64,000 nt of DNA from Citroniella saccharovorans (GTDB taxonomy: Bacteria > Bacillota > Clostridia > Tissierellales > Peptoniphilaceae), in NCBI RefSeq assembly GCF_035481615.1, contig NZ_JAYKOT010000003.1:620001-684000 (forward strand), given 5' to 3'. The translations under genes and the position numbers were made by a program. Positions 16,839 through 25,915 of this stretch are shown here, piece by piece (position 1 is the first letter of the stretch; every line of letters starts with the position of its first letter). The notes below the pieces were generated by a model. That model was not told the origin of the DNA. It saw nothing but the letters and a program-made list of their open reading frames with translations, and searched no databases.

Positions 16839-17141
16839 ATGGAAATAGAAAAAGTTAAAGAATATCAAGATATATATGATAAACACTTGAGTACAATTAA
16901 TCAAGTTCAAAAGAGTCTAAAACTCTTAAAAAAATCCCAAAAAGAATACAAAAAATTATTAGACTATTATTATTCTGAACAATTCACAAAAGATTTTGAT
17001 GATTCAAATACTTTTCCAATACCTGATGGGATGGATTTGGGAATTTTATCGGAAGATGCGATTTTTGATTTGATTGGAGAAAATTATAATTTAGGCGTAG
17101 AACTAATGGAGATAGGATTAAAGATTATTAAAGATAATTAA
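16839..17141 (+). CDS. DUF4298-like small protein
   Basis: A 100-residue soluble helical protein. The segment 'KEYKKLLDYYYSEQFTKDFDDSN...LGILSEDAIFDLIGENYNLGVELMEIGLKII' matches my memory of the DUF4298 family (LLDYYYS...GVLSEDA...). Function of the family is unknown. It has a strong GGAGGAGAG ribosome site, is flanked by terminators on both sides and is therefore monocistronic. Confidence 0.75.
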   Translation: MEIEKVKEYQDIYDKHLSTINQVQKSLKLLKKSQKEYKKLLDYYYSEQFTKDFDDSNTFPIPDGMDLGILSEDAIFDLIGENYNLGVELMEIGLKIIKDN

Positions 17142-17147
17142 ACTTTG

Positions 17148-17178
17148 AGCTGAAACTTTTTGTTTCAGCTTTTTTTAT
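17148..17178 (+). terminator. Intrinsic terminator after DUF4298-like gene
   Basis: Perfect stem AGCTGAAAC/GTTTCAGCT with a T-rich loop and T7 tail. Confidence 0.9.
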
Positions 17179-17207
17179 TTAAAAAATAAAAAATATCATA
17201 AAAACTA

Positions 17208-17236
17208 TTGAACATTATTCATAAAGATGGTATTAT
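17208..17236 (+). promoter_or_regulatory. Promoter of the tetR-MMPL operon
   Basis: TTGAAC (17208-17213), exactly 17 bp, TATTAT (17231-17236). The -35 box is embedded in the first palindromic operator and the start site should fall just before the second. Confidence 0.7.
17209..17221. promoter_or_regulatory. TetR-type operator 1 (overlaps -35)
   Basis: TGAACATTATTCA, an imperfect 13-bp palindrome that matches the downstream site at 17253 in 12 of 13 positions. Confidence 0.65.
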
Positions 17237-17252
17237 ATATAAGTAACAAGCA

Positions 17253-17265
17253 TGAACATTGTTCA
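17253..17265. promoter_or_regulatory. TetR-type operator 2 (leader)
   Basis: TGAACATTGTTCA, a perfect dyad (TGAACA / TGTTCA with shared central base). Centre-to-centre distance from operator 1 is 44 bp, close to four helical turns. It lies between the start site and the tetR ribosome site. Confidence 0.75.
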
Positions 17266-17287
17266 TTTATAAAAAAGGAGGTAAATT

Positions 17288-17881
17288 TTGAATCTAAATC
17301 TTAAAAAAAATAAAGAAATTGAAATAATGAATGCTGCTATGAAGATATATAGAAAGAAGGGAATTGATAAAACATCTATAAGGGATATTATGTCAGAGAC
17401 AGGATATAGTTTAGGATCTTTTTACCTTTATTTTACAGATAAAGAAGATTTAAAGGAAAAATTAGTAGTTAATATTGCTGTAGATTTGGTTTTAAAAGCA
17501 GAGAATAGCTGCTATGAAAAAGATCCCGTTGAAAGATATATTTCATTTATAAATTATATTTTTGACTATTTTATAGATCATCCATTTGAACTTGAGATTA
17601 TTAGTCAAAATATTAATTGGGCATTATATTCTAAAATTGAAAATGATAAGGACTTAAAAGAAGCAGAGACTACTCTTCAATTCATATTAAATAGATATGA
17701 GTCTTTATTTTCTAGTGAATATACTTATTCACAGAAGTTATATATTCTCTCTTTGACAATAGAGATTTTAATTTCAACATGTAAAAGCACATTAATGGAA
17801 GGTGCTATTCTTACTATAGAAGAAGCAAAACCTGTTTTGTATAGTCTAACAAAAAAAATGTTTTATAGAGATAGGAGGTAA
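17288..17881 (+). CDS. TetR/AcrR family transcriptional regulator
   Basis: 197 residues. Residues about 10-55 form the TetR helix-turn-helix ('IMNAAMKIYRKKGIDKTSIRDIMSETGYSLGSFYLYFTDKEDLKEKL'); the rest is the helical ligand domain. TTG start with AAGGAGG eight bases upstream. It is the first gene of a three-gene operon: the MMPL transporter starts 5 bp after its stop. Two TGAACA-type palindromes cover its promoter, so auto-repression of itself and the transporter genes is likely; the inducer is unknown. Confidence 0.92.
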   Translation: MNLNLKKNKEIEIMNAAMKIYRKKGIDKTSIRDIMSETGYSLGSFYLYFTDKEDLKEKLVVNIAVDLVLKAENSCYEKDPVERYISFINYIFDYFIDHPFELEIISQNINWALYSKIENDKDLKEAETTLQFILNRYESLFSSEYTYSQKLYILSLTIEILISTCKSTLMEGAILTIEEAKPVLYSLTKKMFYRDRR

Positions 17882-17886
17882 ATAAT

Positions 17887-19941
17887 ATGAAAAAAGTTTC
17901 AAAATATATTTCACACCATCCACGTTTGGTATTACTAATAATGACTTTATTATTAATTCCTTCTTGGATAGGATATAAAAATACTGGTGTGAATTATGAT
18001 ATTCTTTCTTATCTTCCTAGTGATCTTAATTCAACTAAGGGACAGGAAATATTAGATAAGGATTTTAAAAATGCAGCAACTGGAATGCTCCTTTTAAAGG
18101 GATCAGACTATGATGCAAATAAAATTATGAAAGAAATTTTAAAAATAGAGGGTGTTGAGGATGTAATTTGCAAGTCTTCAATTATAGGAGATAGTATTCC
18201 AAATGAGTTTTTACCTGATGAAATAAGAGATGTTTTTTACTCCGAAGATTCAACTCTTTTAATGATAAAATTTAAAGAATCTTCATCATCATTTATAACA
18301 ATGTCTGCAATTGAGCAAATTAGATCTATTGAATCAAAAGAAAAATTTTTAAGTGGAATAAGTTCTGTTGTCAAAGATACTAAAGATCTAATCGACAAAG
18401 AAACACCTATTTATGTAGGATTAGCTGTTATACTAGGCTTAATTATTCTGAGTATAACAAACGAATCTACAATTATACCATTTTTGTTTCTATTAAATAT
18501 AGGATATGCAATTTTATATAATTTTGGTACTAACATAATTATGGGAGAAATATCTTATATTACTAAAGCGATAGCTGCGGTTTTACAGCTTGCTGTAACT
18601 ATGGATTATTCAATTTTTCTATATCATAGATATGTTGAAGAAAAGAAAATTTATGAATCTAAAAATGAAGCAATGGATAATGCAATACAAAAAACAATTT
18701 CTTCTCTTTTTGCATCTTCACTAACTACTTTTGCAGGATTTATAGCTCTAGTGTTAATGAGACTTGGTCTTGGTAGAGATATAGGGCTAGTAATGAGTAA
18801 AGGAGTAATTTTAGGTTTAATCTCTACAGTAGTTGTTCTGCCACCAATGATATTAGTTGCAGAAAAGCTTGTAAATAGATTCAATCACAAAGTTCTTCTT
18901 CCTTCTTTTGAAAAGACATCTAATTTTACTCTTAAATATAAAAAAACTTTATTTGTAGTTTTCTTACTTTTATTTATACCAGCTATTTATGGATCAACAC
19001 ATACTAAAGTTTACTACAATCTTGATAGATCTCTTCCAAATAATTTAGAGTCAATTGTAGCTTTAAATAAAATGAAAAAAGATTTTAATATGGCTTCAAC
19101 TCATTTTGTAATAGTTAAAGACGACATATCTAATACAAGTATGAAAAATCTTGTTAATGAGCTAAGAAATGTAGAAGGAATAAATAATGTTTTAGGAGTT
19201 AATTCTCTAACTGGACTTACTATTCCAAACTATATGATACCTGAAAAATTTAAGAATAATTTTGAAAATAATGGATACCAAATGATTATGCTAAATTCAA
19301 AATATCAAACAGCCTCACAGGATGTATCAGAACAAGTTGATAAGATAAAATCTATAGTTGAAAAATATGACAGTGAAGGATATTTAACTGGAGAAGCCGT
19401 TCTAACAAAAGATCTAACAAAAATTTCTGATCGTGATTTTAGGATGGTAAATATTGCTTCTATTGCAATAGTATTTTTGATAATTGCTCTTGTATTTAAA
19501 TCTATTGGTATTCCAATAATATTAATTGCATCAATTGAACTTGCAATATTAATAAATATGAGCCTTCCTTTTTACTTGGGACAAACAATACCTTTTGTAA
19601 CATCAATTATTATAGGCGTTATTCAACTTGGATCGACAATAGATTACTCTATTTTAATGATTAATAGATTTTTACATGAGTATCAAATTAATAAAAATGT
19701 AAATGAATCTTTGGCTGTATCTGTTAAAGAAACTTCTAAATCAATTGTATCTTCTGGACTTTCTTTTATGGCAGCAACAATAGGTGTAGGCTTATATTCT
19801 AAAATGGAGATTGTATCTACAATTTGTAGCTTTTTAGCTAGAGGTGCTGTTATTAGTATGATTACAATAATTTTGTTCCTTCCAGCAATTATTAGTATTA
19901 CATTTCCATTTATAAAAAAGACAACAAAAGGATTAAATTAG
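17887..19941 (+). CDS. MMPL/RND-family transporter
   Basis: 684-residue inner-membrane protein made of two similar halves, each with one long extracytoplasmic region after the first helix and a block of five to six helices, about 12 in total. The RND proton-relay helix is present in both halves: 'VTMDYSIFLYHRY' (D240) and 'STIDYSILMINRF' (D586). MMPL proteins export lipids, peptides or drugs using proton motive force. The gene is locked between its TetR regulator and a secreted coiled-coil partner; this trio is recurrent in Firmicutes. Substrate unknown. Confidence 0.9.
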   Translation: MKKVSKYISHHPRLVLLIMTLLLIPSWIGYKNTGVNYDILSYLPSDLNSTKGQEILDKDFKNAATGMLLLKGSDYDANKIMKEILKIEGVEDVICKSSIIGDSIPNEFLPDEIRDVFYSEDSTLLMIKFKESSSSFITMSAIEQIRSIESKEKFLSGISSVVKDTKDLIDKETPIYVGLAVILGLIILSITNESTIIPFLFLLNIGYAILYNFGTNIIMGEISYITKAIAAVLQLAVTMDYSIFLYHRYVEEKKIYESKNEAMDNAIQKTISSLFASSLTTFAGFIALVLMRLGLGRDIGLVMSKGVILGLISTVVVLPPMILVAEKLVNRFNHKVLLPSFEKTSNFTLKYKKTLFVVFLLLFIPAIYGSTHTKVYYNLDRSLPNNLESIVALNKMKKDFNMASTHFVIVKDDISNTSMKNLVNELRNVEGINNVLGVNSLTGLTIPNYMIPEKFKNNFENNGYQMIMLNSKYQTASQDVSEQVDKIKSIVEKYDSEGYLTGEAVLTKDLTKISDRDFRMVNIASIAIVFLIIALVFKSIGIPIILIASIELAILINMSLPFYLGQTIPFVTSIIIGVIQLGSTIDYSILMINRFLHEYQINKNVNESLAVSVKETSKSIVSSGLSFMAATIGVGLYSKMEIVSTICSFLARGAVISMITIILFLPAIISITFPFIKKTTKGLN

Positions 19942-19951
19942 GAGGTTTAAA

Positions 19952-22255
19952 ATGAATAAAAAAATAATGAAAATTGTATCAGGTGTAAGTGTTATTTCAT
20001 TGGTTCTTACAAACTCTGTTTATGCTGATATTCCAAAGGTAAGAAAAAATGAAACTATATTTGTTAACAAAATAGGGGATGAAGTAAAAGATAAAACTGT
20101 ATCAGTTTGGCTAAATAGCGATGATAAAATTAATTTAAAAGATAAATCTAATTTAAAAGAAATTAAAAATCTTAAAACTGACGAGCTTGTCAATGTAAAT
20201 AGTGGATATATTGATTGGAATGAAAATAATAGAGATATTTATTATCAAGGAAAAACAGATAAAGAATTGCCAGTTGACGTAGTAGTTAAATATATATTAG
20301 ACGGTAATGAAATTGAAGGAAAAGATCTTGATGGTAAAAGTGGACATTTGAAAATCGAAATAAAAGCCATCAATAAATTAAAAAATCAACGAAATATAGA
20401 CGGAGATGAAAGAGATATTTATTCTCCATATATAGTAATTACAGGAATGACTTTTGATGAAGATACAGCTAAAAATATAAAGACAAGAGATGGTAAATTA
20501 GCAAAAGACGGAAAAAACCAAATTGTTACAGCAATATTAACACCAGGGATAAAAGAAAATTTTAAAGATATTATTGACGGTGATAAGCTTGAAAAACTAA
20601 ATAGTTCAATAGAAATTGAATTGGATATAGAAAATTATAAATCTAATGAAATTTACTCACTAATCACCAATGAGTTTTTCCAAAATGATGATAATTTATT
20701 ATCTTTTGAGGATTTAGAAAATGGAATTTCAGATTTAGAAGAAAACGCAGGAAAATTAGTAGATGCTTCGGGAAAATTTAAAGATGGTGGAATTAAAATT
20801 GATGATGGAGTAAAAAAACTTAATGAGGGAGCGGAGAAATTATCTAAAGGATCAGACAAGTTAGTAAAATCATTTGATAATTTTTCAAGTGCCTTAAATA
20901 ATATTCCAGATAAAATTAAACCTGCTGGTTCTGCTTTATCTAGATTAAATGAAGGTTCAACAAGCTTATATAATGGAGTTAACAAATATACAGCTGGAGT
21001 AGATCAAATATCAAATAATATGGATGAATTTAAAAAAGGATCTATAGCTTTATATGATGGAGCAGAAAAATTAGAAAATGGTCTAGGTAAATTAAAAAAT
21101 GCAACTAAAAAATTAAGTGAAGGTATTTCTGGAGAAAAAGGAGGAGATTTTGTAGAATTAACTAATTCTTTGAAAGATCTAAGTGGTGGACTTAAAAGCT
21201 TTGAAGAAAAGATTACTCCTTTAGCAGACAATACAAAATTATTAAATGATGGACTAAAAACCTTAAAAGAATCATCTGAAGATTTGGCAAATGGTATTGG
21301 ATCAGTAAACTCAGCTTTAAATAATATGCCAAATCCACAGGAAAATTTAGGAGGAATTTATCAAGATTCACAACAAATTGATAACTTAATTGCTAGTTTA
21401 AATTCAAAAAATCTAGATGGATCTTGGGATGAAGAAATAAATGCTTTAAGCTCAATTAGTAATGATCTTAAAGTTCAAAGTGGTACAATAAAAACTAATC
21501 TTGAAGGTTTAAGTAATTTTAAAGAATCTATTACACAAATTTCTGAGGGAGCAAATAGCCTTTCAAATGGAATTGGACAGGCAGCATCTAATTTTGAAAA
21601 GATTGATGTAGAGTTAAGCCAATCTAAAGAAAAAATAGGATTTGCAGCTGAAAGTTTATCTAAAGCTAGTGAAAAAATAGCAGAAGGTTTAGATAAGAGC
21701 GACCTCAAAAAATTACAAGAATCAATTTGTGCACTAGACGAAGCTACAGGAACTTTATTTGCTGGATCAACAGAATTAAAAAATGGAGCTGAAAAAAATA
21801 AAAATGGAATAGCTAAACTTTCAGAAGGTATATTACAAATAAATCAAAATTCTGAAAATCTAAGATCCGGAGCTAAAATGGTTTCTGATGGAATTAATGA
21901 ATTTTCTAGTAGAGTAAGCTCACTAACAAATTTTAATGAACTTAATGAAAAAGCAATTAATCCAATGTCAAATGGACTTAAAAGTCTAAATAATGGTATT
22001 TTAGAACTTAAAAAAGGTTTAGGAGATTTAGGTTCTGCTACAGAATCTTTTAATTCATCATATAGTGAATTTAATTCTGCCTTAACTAACTACAAGGAAA
22101 TGGGCATAGATAAGCTTGAAGATAAGACAAGTGATCTAAAGAAAGTTAATGACATACTTAAAGAAATGTCAAAAATTGCTAAAGAAAATCCTTCAATAAG
22201 CGGATCAACAGATGATTTTGAAACAAGATCTAGAATTATAGAAAAAATAAAATAG
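19952..22255 (+). CDS. Secreted coiled-coil repeat protein, YhgE/Pip-like partner of the MMPL exporter
   Basis: 767 residues with a Sec signal peptide (about 1-26, cleavage after 'VYA'), an N-terminal beta-rich domain (27-240), then a long helical region (about 250-740) of degenerate short repeats of the type 'L..GA.KL..G...L', seen for instance as 'LNEGAEKLSKGSDKL' and 'LYDGAEKLENGLGKL'. This repeat style is known from YhgE/Pip phage-infection-type and MMPL-associated proteins. It ends at 'STDDFETRSRIIEKIK' without a C-terminal membrane helix, so it is either free in the cell wall space or held by the MMPL protein. GGAGG ribosome site, 10 bp after the transporter. Confidence 0.75.
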   Translation: MNKKIMKIVSGVSVISLVLTNSVYADIPKVRKNETIFVNKIGDEVKDKTVSVWLNSDDKINLKDKSNLKEIKNLKTDELVNVNSGYIDWNENNRDIYYQGKTDKELPVDVVVKYILDGNEIEGKDLDGKSGHLKIEIKAINKLKNQRNIDGDERDIYSPYIVITGMTFDEDTAKNIKTRDGKLAKDGKNQIVTAILTPGIKENFKDIIDGDKLEKLNSSIEIELDIENYKSNEIYSLITNEFFQNDDNLLSFEDLENGISDLEENAGKLVDASGKFKDGGIKIDDGVKKLNEGAEKLSKGSDKLVKSFDNFSSALNNIPDKIKPAGSALSRLNEGSTSLYNGVNKYTAGVDQISNNMDEFKKGSIALYDGAEKLENGLGKLKNATKKLSEGISGEKGGDFVELTNSLKDLSGGLKSFEEKITPLADNTKLLNDGLKTLKESSEDLANGIGSVNSALNNMPNPQENLGGIYQDSQQIDNLIASLNSKNLDGSWDEEINALSSISNDLKVQSGTIKTNLEGLSNFKESITQISEGANSLSNGIGQAASNFEKIDVELSQSKEKIGFAAESLSKASEKIAEGLDKSDLKKLQESICALDEATGTLFAGSTELKNGAEKNKNGIAKLSEGILQINQNSENLRSGAKMVSDGINEFSSRVSSLTNFNELNEKAINPMSNGLKSLNNGILELKKGLGDLGSATESFNSSYSEFNSALTNYKEMGIDKLEDKTSDLKKVNDILKEMSKIAKENPSISGSTDDFETRSRIIEKIK

Positions 22256-22321
22256 AAGATTTTTCTAAATACAATATACTAAAACGAACTTAAAAACAAA
22301 AAGCCTTTAATTTTAAAAGCA

Positions 22322-22363
22322 AAAAAAGCACACTAACGATTAAATGTTAGATGTGCTTTTTTA
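22322..22363 (+). terminator. Intrinsic terminator after the MMPL operon
   Basis: Stem AAAAAGCACA-CTAAC / GTTAG-TGTGCTTTTT with one bulged A, ending in T6; the A-run on the left would also allow function on the other strand. Confidence 0.8.
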
Positions 22364-22607
22364 TTAAAAAAAATTGATTTAATAAAAAATGAGTTTATTA
22401 TAAAAATTTGAAGTAAGCTTTTATCCAAGCCTAAAATTTTAAATTATGTAAAAACATAGGAAAGCAAATTATTATAATAAATATATTTAAAAAAAGTCCA
22501 TATATTTTAGCTATTTTTCTAGAATTTATTTTTAATAACATATATTAAATTAAAACCATATTTGTTAATATAAAATAATTTTTGAAAAGTCATCGCTTCA
22601 TTCTTAA

Positions 22608-22645
22608 TAAAAAAATAAAGAGGACTTTTACTTTAGTCCACTTTA
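22608..22645 (-). terminator. Minus-strand terminator-like hairpin downstream of ychF
   Basis: On the minus strand: stem AAAG-GGACT / AGTCC-CTTT with one T/T mismatch, followed by ATTTTTTTATT. It lies about 170 bp after the ychF stop and may end that transcript. Confidence 0.55.
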
Positions 22646-22818
22646 TTATAGATTTATTCAAGAAATATATTATACATAAAAAGATTAAATATTAACCAAT
22701 TAAAAATTATCCCTGTTACATTTTTGGTAAAAGCTTGCTGCAAAATATTAAGAAAATATAGGTAAAAACTGATTTATCTTAGTAATATCTAGAAATCATT
22801 AAGAGGATTTTGAGAAAC

Positions 22819-23910
22819 CTATACGTTGAACCTAAAGAGAACTACATCTCCATCCTGCATTATATAATCTTTTCCTTCTAGTCTTACAAGTCCTTTTTCC
22901 TTTGCTTTAACAAGAGATCCTTCTGCTAAAAGGTCTTTGTAATTTATAGTTTCAGCTCTTATAAAACCTCTTTGAATATCAGAGTGGATTTTTCCAGCGG
23001 CATTAACTGCAGTAGTACCCTTTTTTATGGTCCAGGCTCTAGTTTCCATTTCTCCTGTAGTTAAAAAAGACATTAAGCCTAGAAGACTGTAGCAAGATTT
23101 TATAAGTCTATTTAATCCAGATTCTTTTAAGCCCATAGTTTCAAGGTATTCTTTCTTATCTTCTTCATCTAGACCAGTTAGTTCTTCTTCTATTCTCGCA
23201 CAAATAACCACAACTTCTGAGCCTTGATCTTTAGCATATTCAATAACTTTTTGAACATACTTATTTTTTGAGTAGTCATTTACGTCATCTTCATTTACAT
23301 TTGCACAGTAGATGATTGGCTTAGTGCTAAGTAGATTATATGATTTTAATATTGTTTTTTCTTCATCTGATAGGTCAAGGCTTCTAGCTGATTTACCTTC
23401 TTCAAGAACGGAAAGAACTTTTTTCATAACTTCTAATTCTTCTCTTAATTCTTTTTCGGCTTTAGCTTTTTTTTCTAGAGCTGAAACTCTTTTTTCTAGC
23501 ATTTCTAAATCAGAAAAGATAAGTTCAAGATCTATAGTTTCTATATCTCTAATTGGATCTATTGAACCATCAACATGAACAATGTTTTCATCTTCAAAAC
23601 ATCTAACAACTTCAACTATAGCATCAACTTCTCTTATATGTGAAAGAAATTTATTGCCGAGTCCTTCTCCTTTACTTGCACCTTTTACAAGTCCAGCTAT
23701 ATCGTAAAATTCAATGCTAGCTGGAACTATTTTTTTTGAATTTGATAGTTTAGCTAATAATGTGAGTCTTTCATCTGGGACATCAACTACTCCAACATTT
23801 GGATCTATTGTGCAGAATGGATAGTTAGCTGATTCTGCTCCAGCTTCTGTTATACTATTAAATAATGTACTTTTTCCAACATTAGGAAGTCCTACAATAC
23901 CAAGTTTCAT
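22819..23910 (-). CDS. ychF: Ribosome-binding ATPase YchF
   Basis: Obg-family P-loop protein, 363 residues, full length. Begins 'MKLGIVGLPNVGKSTLFNSITEAGAESANYPFCTIDPNVGVV' (G1 and G2), then 'DIAGLVKGASKGEGLGNKFLSHIREVDAI' (G3), the coiled-coil insert and the C-terminal TGS domain with 'RAWTIKKGTTAVNAAGKIHSDIQRGFIRAE'. It binds ribosomes and prefers ATP over GTP. ATG at 23910 with GAGGAAA upstream on the minus strand. Monocistronic, divergent from pepP. Confidence 0.95.
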   Translation of the reverse strand: MKLGIVGLPNVGKSTLFNSITEAGAESANYPFCTIDPNVGVVDVPDERLTLLAKLSNSKKIVPASIEFYDIAGLVKGASKGEGLGNKFLSHIREVDAIVEVVRCFEDENIVHVDGSIDPIRDIETIDLELIFSDLEMLEKRVSALEKKAKAEKELREELEVMKKVLSVLEEGKSARSLDLSDEEKTILKSYNLLSTKPIIYCANVNEDDVNDYSKNKYVQKVIEYAKDQGSEVVVICARIEEELTGLDEEDKKEYLETMGLKESGLNRLIKSCYSLLGLMSFLTTGEMETRAWTIKKGTTAVNAAGKIHSDIQRGFIRAETINYKDLLAEGSLVKAKEKGLVRLEGKDYIMQDGDVVLFRFNV

Positions 23911-24076
23911 TCGATTTTCCTCGTTTCTTTTATTATCATTTATAATTATAATTTATATATTAGATTTATTCAAGGTTTTCTAATGGTCTTTAATATAGCA
24001 GTTTTTAAATATTTTTTTTACTGATTAATAATTTTAAATTTATATTTTAAAATAATATTATTATTAAATTTTATAA

Positions 24077-24105
24077 TTGAAGAATGGTTTAACTTGATAT
24101 ATAAT
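24077..24105 (+). promoter_or_regulatory. Promoter of the pepP-uvrC-hprK operon
   Basis: TTGAAG (24077-24082), 17-bp spacer, TATAAT (24100-24105); GGGAGG follows before the ATG at 24126. Confidence 0.75.
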
Positions 24106-24125
24106 TATTTTGGGAGGTATTATTA

Positions 24126-25904
24126 ATGAATAGTATAAATGATAGAGTTAAAAAACTTAGAAAATTAATGGCTGAAAGAGATTTAGAAGCTTATATTGTG
24201 CTTACTTCAGATCCTCATCAATCAGAATATATTGCAGATCATTTTAAGACAAGAGAGTTTATTTCAGGCTTTACTGGTTCTAGTGGTTTTGTTTGTGTAA
24301 CTAAGGACAAAGCTATACTTTGGACTGATGGAAGATATTTTATTCAAGCAAATTACGAACTTCAAGACTCTGAGTTTAAATTATATAAATTAGGGGTTGA
24401 AGGTTTTCCAAGCCTTATAGAATTTTTAAAGGAAGAAGTTCCAGCTCGTAGCAAAATAGGACTTGATGGAGAAAATGTTTCTTATTCTTTGTATAGGGAT
24501 CTAATTGAAAAACTTGATGATAGACTTTTTATGACAGAGGAAGATTTAATAGATAAAATATGGGAAGATAGACCTAGCCTTCCATCTGAAAAAGTTTTTT
24601 ATCACGATATAAAATATACTGGAATAAATCCAAAAGATAGGATAAATAAGGTTAGAGAAGAAATGAAAAATAAGGGAGCAGATTATTATTTAGTAACTGC
24701 CCTTGATGAAATAGCCTATATTTTATGCTTAAGAGGAAATGATATAGACTATAATCCTGTATTTTTATCTTATGTTCTTATAGATAAAGAAAAAGCTTAT
24801 CTATATATAGACCAAACAAAAGTTGATGATGAAATAAGATCTATATTAAATGATAATGGAGTTTGTGTAAAAGCATACGATGAAATTTTTAAAGACTTAG
24901 AACAATTAAGTGGAAAAGAGCTTTTAATATTTGACCCTTCTACTGCAAACGAAAAAATAATTTCTAAAACTAACCAAGTTCGAAGATTAAAAGAAACTTC
25001 AATTATTAAAAAATTTAAAGCTATAAAAAATGAGACTGAAATAGAAAATCAAAAAAATGCCTATATAAAAGATGGAGTAGCTTTAGTTAAATTTTTAAAT
25101 TGGATTGAAACTGGAGTTAAAACAGGCACCATAAATGAATGGATAGCTAGCGAAAAGCTTCTTGAGTTTAGAAAACAAGGAAGTGATTTTATTGAACCTA
25201 GTTTTGAAACTATATCTGCTTATGGTTCAAATGCTGCTATGCCACACTATGCACCAAGTAAATTTAAACATTCTAAATTAACTACTGGTAATTTCTATTT
25301 AGTTGATAGCGGGGGACAATATTTAGATGGTACCACAGATATTACTAGAACAATATCTTTAGGTAAACTTACTGAAACAATGAAAAAGCATTATACTTTA
25401 ACATTAAAATCTCATATAGGACTAGCTAGTGCTGTTTGGAAAAAAGGACAGACAGGTTACTTTTTGGATGCATTTGCAAGAGCACCTCTATATAAATATA
25501 TGATAGACTTTAATCATGGTACTGGACATGGTGTAGGTTATTTCTTAAACGTTCATGAGGGTCCACAAAATATTTCTTATAGATATTCACCAGTTGCTAT
25601 TGAACCTGGAATGGTTACTAGTATTGAACCAGGAATCTATATTGAGGGATCTCATGGTATTAGAATAGAAAATATTGCCCTTTGTGTTGAAAAAGGTAAA
25701 AATGAGTTTGGAGAATTTTTAGAATTTGAAATGCTTTCATACGTGCCATTAGATACTAGACCTGTTATTACTGAAATGCTAACAGATGAAGAGCTAGATT
25801 GGTTAAATGATTACAATAAAACAACTTATGAAAAATTATCTCCTTATTTAACAGGTAATGATTTAAAATATCTAGAAGAAAGCACTAAAAAGTTAGAAAG
25901 ATAG
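24126..25904 (+). CDS. Xaa-Pro aminopeptidase (M24B family)
   Basis: Cytoplasmic metallopeptidase that removes an N-terminal residue preceding proline. 592 residues, the long three-domain form: two creatinase-like N-terminal domains (start 'RVKKLRKLMAERDLEAYIVLTSDPHQSEY') and a C-terminal pita-bread domain. Metal ligands are visible in 'LVDSGGQYLDGTTDITRT' (two Asp), 'FNHGTGHGVGYFLNVHEGP' (His), 'SIEPGIY' (Glu) and 'HGIRIENIALC' (Glu). First gene of a unit with uvrC 11 bp downstream. Confidence 0.92.
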   Translation: MNSINDRVKKLRKLMAERDLEAYIVLTSDPHQSEYIADHFKTREFISGFTGSSGFVCVTKDKAILWTDGRYFIQANYELQDSEFKLYKLGVEGFPSLIEFLKEEVPARSKIGLDGENVSYSLYRDLIEKLDDRLFMTEEDLIDKIWEDRPSLPSEKVFYHDIKYTGINPKDRINKVREEMKNKGADYYLVTALDEIAYILCLRGNDIDYNPVFLSYVLIDKEKAYLYIDQTKVDDEIRSILNDNGVCVKAYDEIFKDLEQLSGKELLIFDPSTANEKIISKTNQVRRLKETSIIKKFKAIKNETEIENQKNAYIKDGVALVKFLNWIETGVKTGTINEWIASEKLLEFRKQGSDFIEPSFETISAYGSNAAMPHYAPSKFKHSKLTTGNFYLVDSGGQYLDGTTDITRTISLGKLTETMKKHYTLTLKSHIGLASAVWKKGQTGYFLDAFARAPLYKYMIDFNHGTGHGVGYFLNVHEGPQNISYRYSPVAIEPGMVTSIEPGIYIEGSHGIRIENIALCVEKGKNEFGEFLEFEMLSYVPLDTRPVITEMLTDEELDWLNDYNKTTYEKLSPYLTGNDLKYLEESTKKLER

Positions 25905-25915
25905 CTAATTTAATA

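Larger units (their letters stand above)
22256..22818. other. 563-bp intergenic region with two terminators, otherwise empty
   Basis: Very AT-rich. It holds the terminator of the tetR-MMPL operon (22322-22363) and a minus-strand hairpin with T-rich tail (22608-22645). I found no ORF with a ribosome site and no recognisable gene remnant. Confidence 0.5.

Noticed and set aside
20653..21708. Three Pro/Ser-rich minus-strand ORFs inside the coiled-coil gene
   Set aside because: They mirror the repeated codons of the plus-strand helical protein, have no ribosome sites and no known family.
22256..22818. Decayed gene in the 563-bp gap before ychF
   Set aside because: No frame on either strand gives recognisable protein pieces; only terminators are visible.
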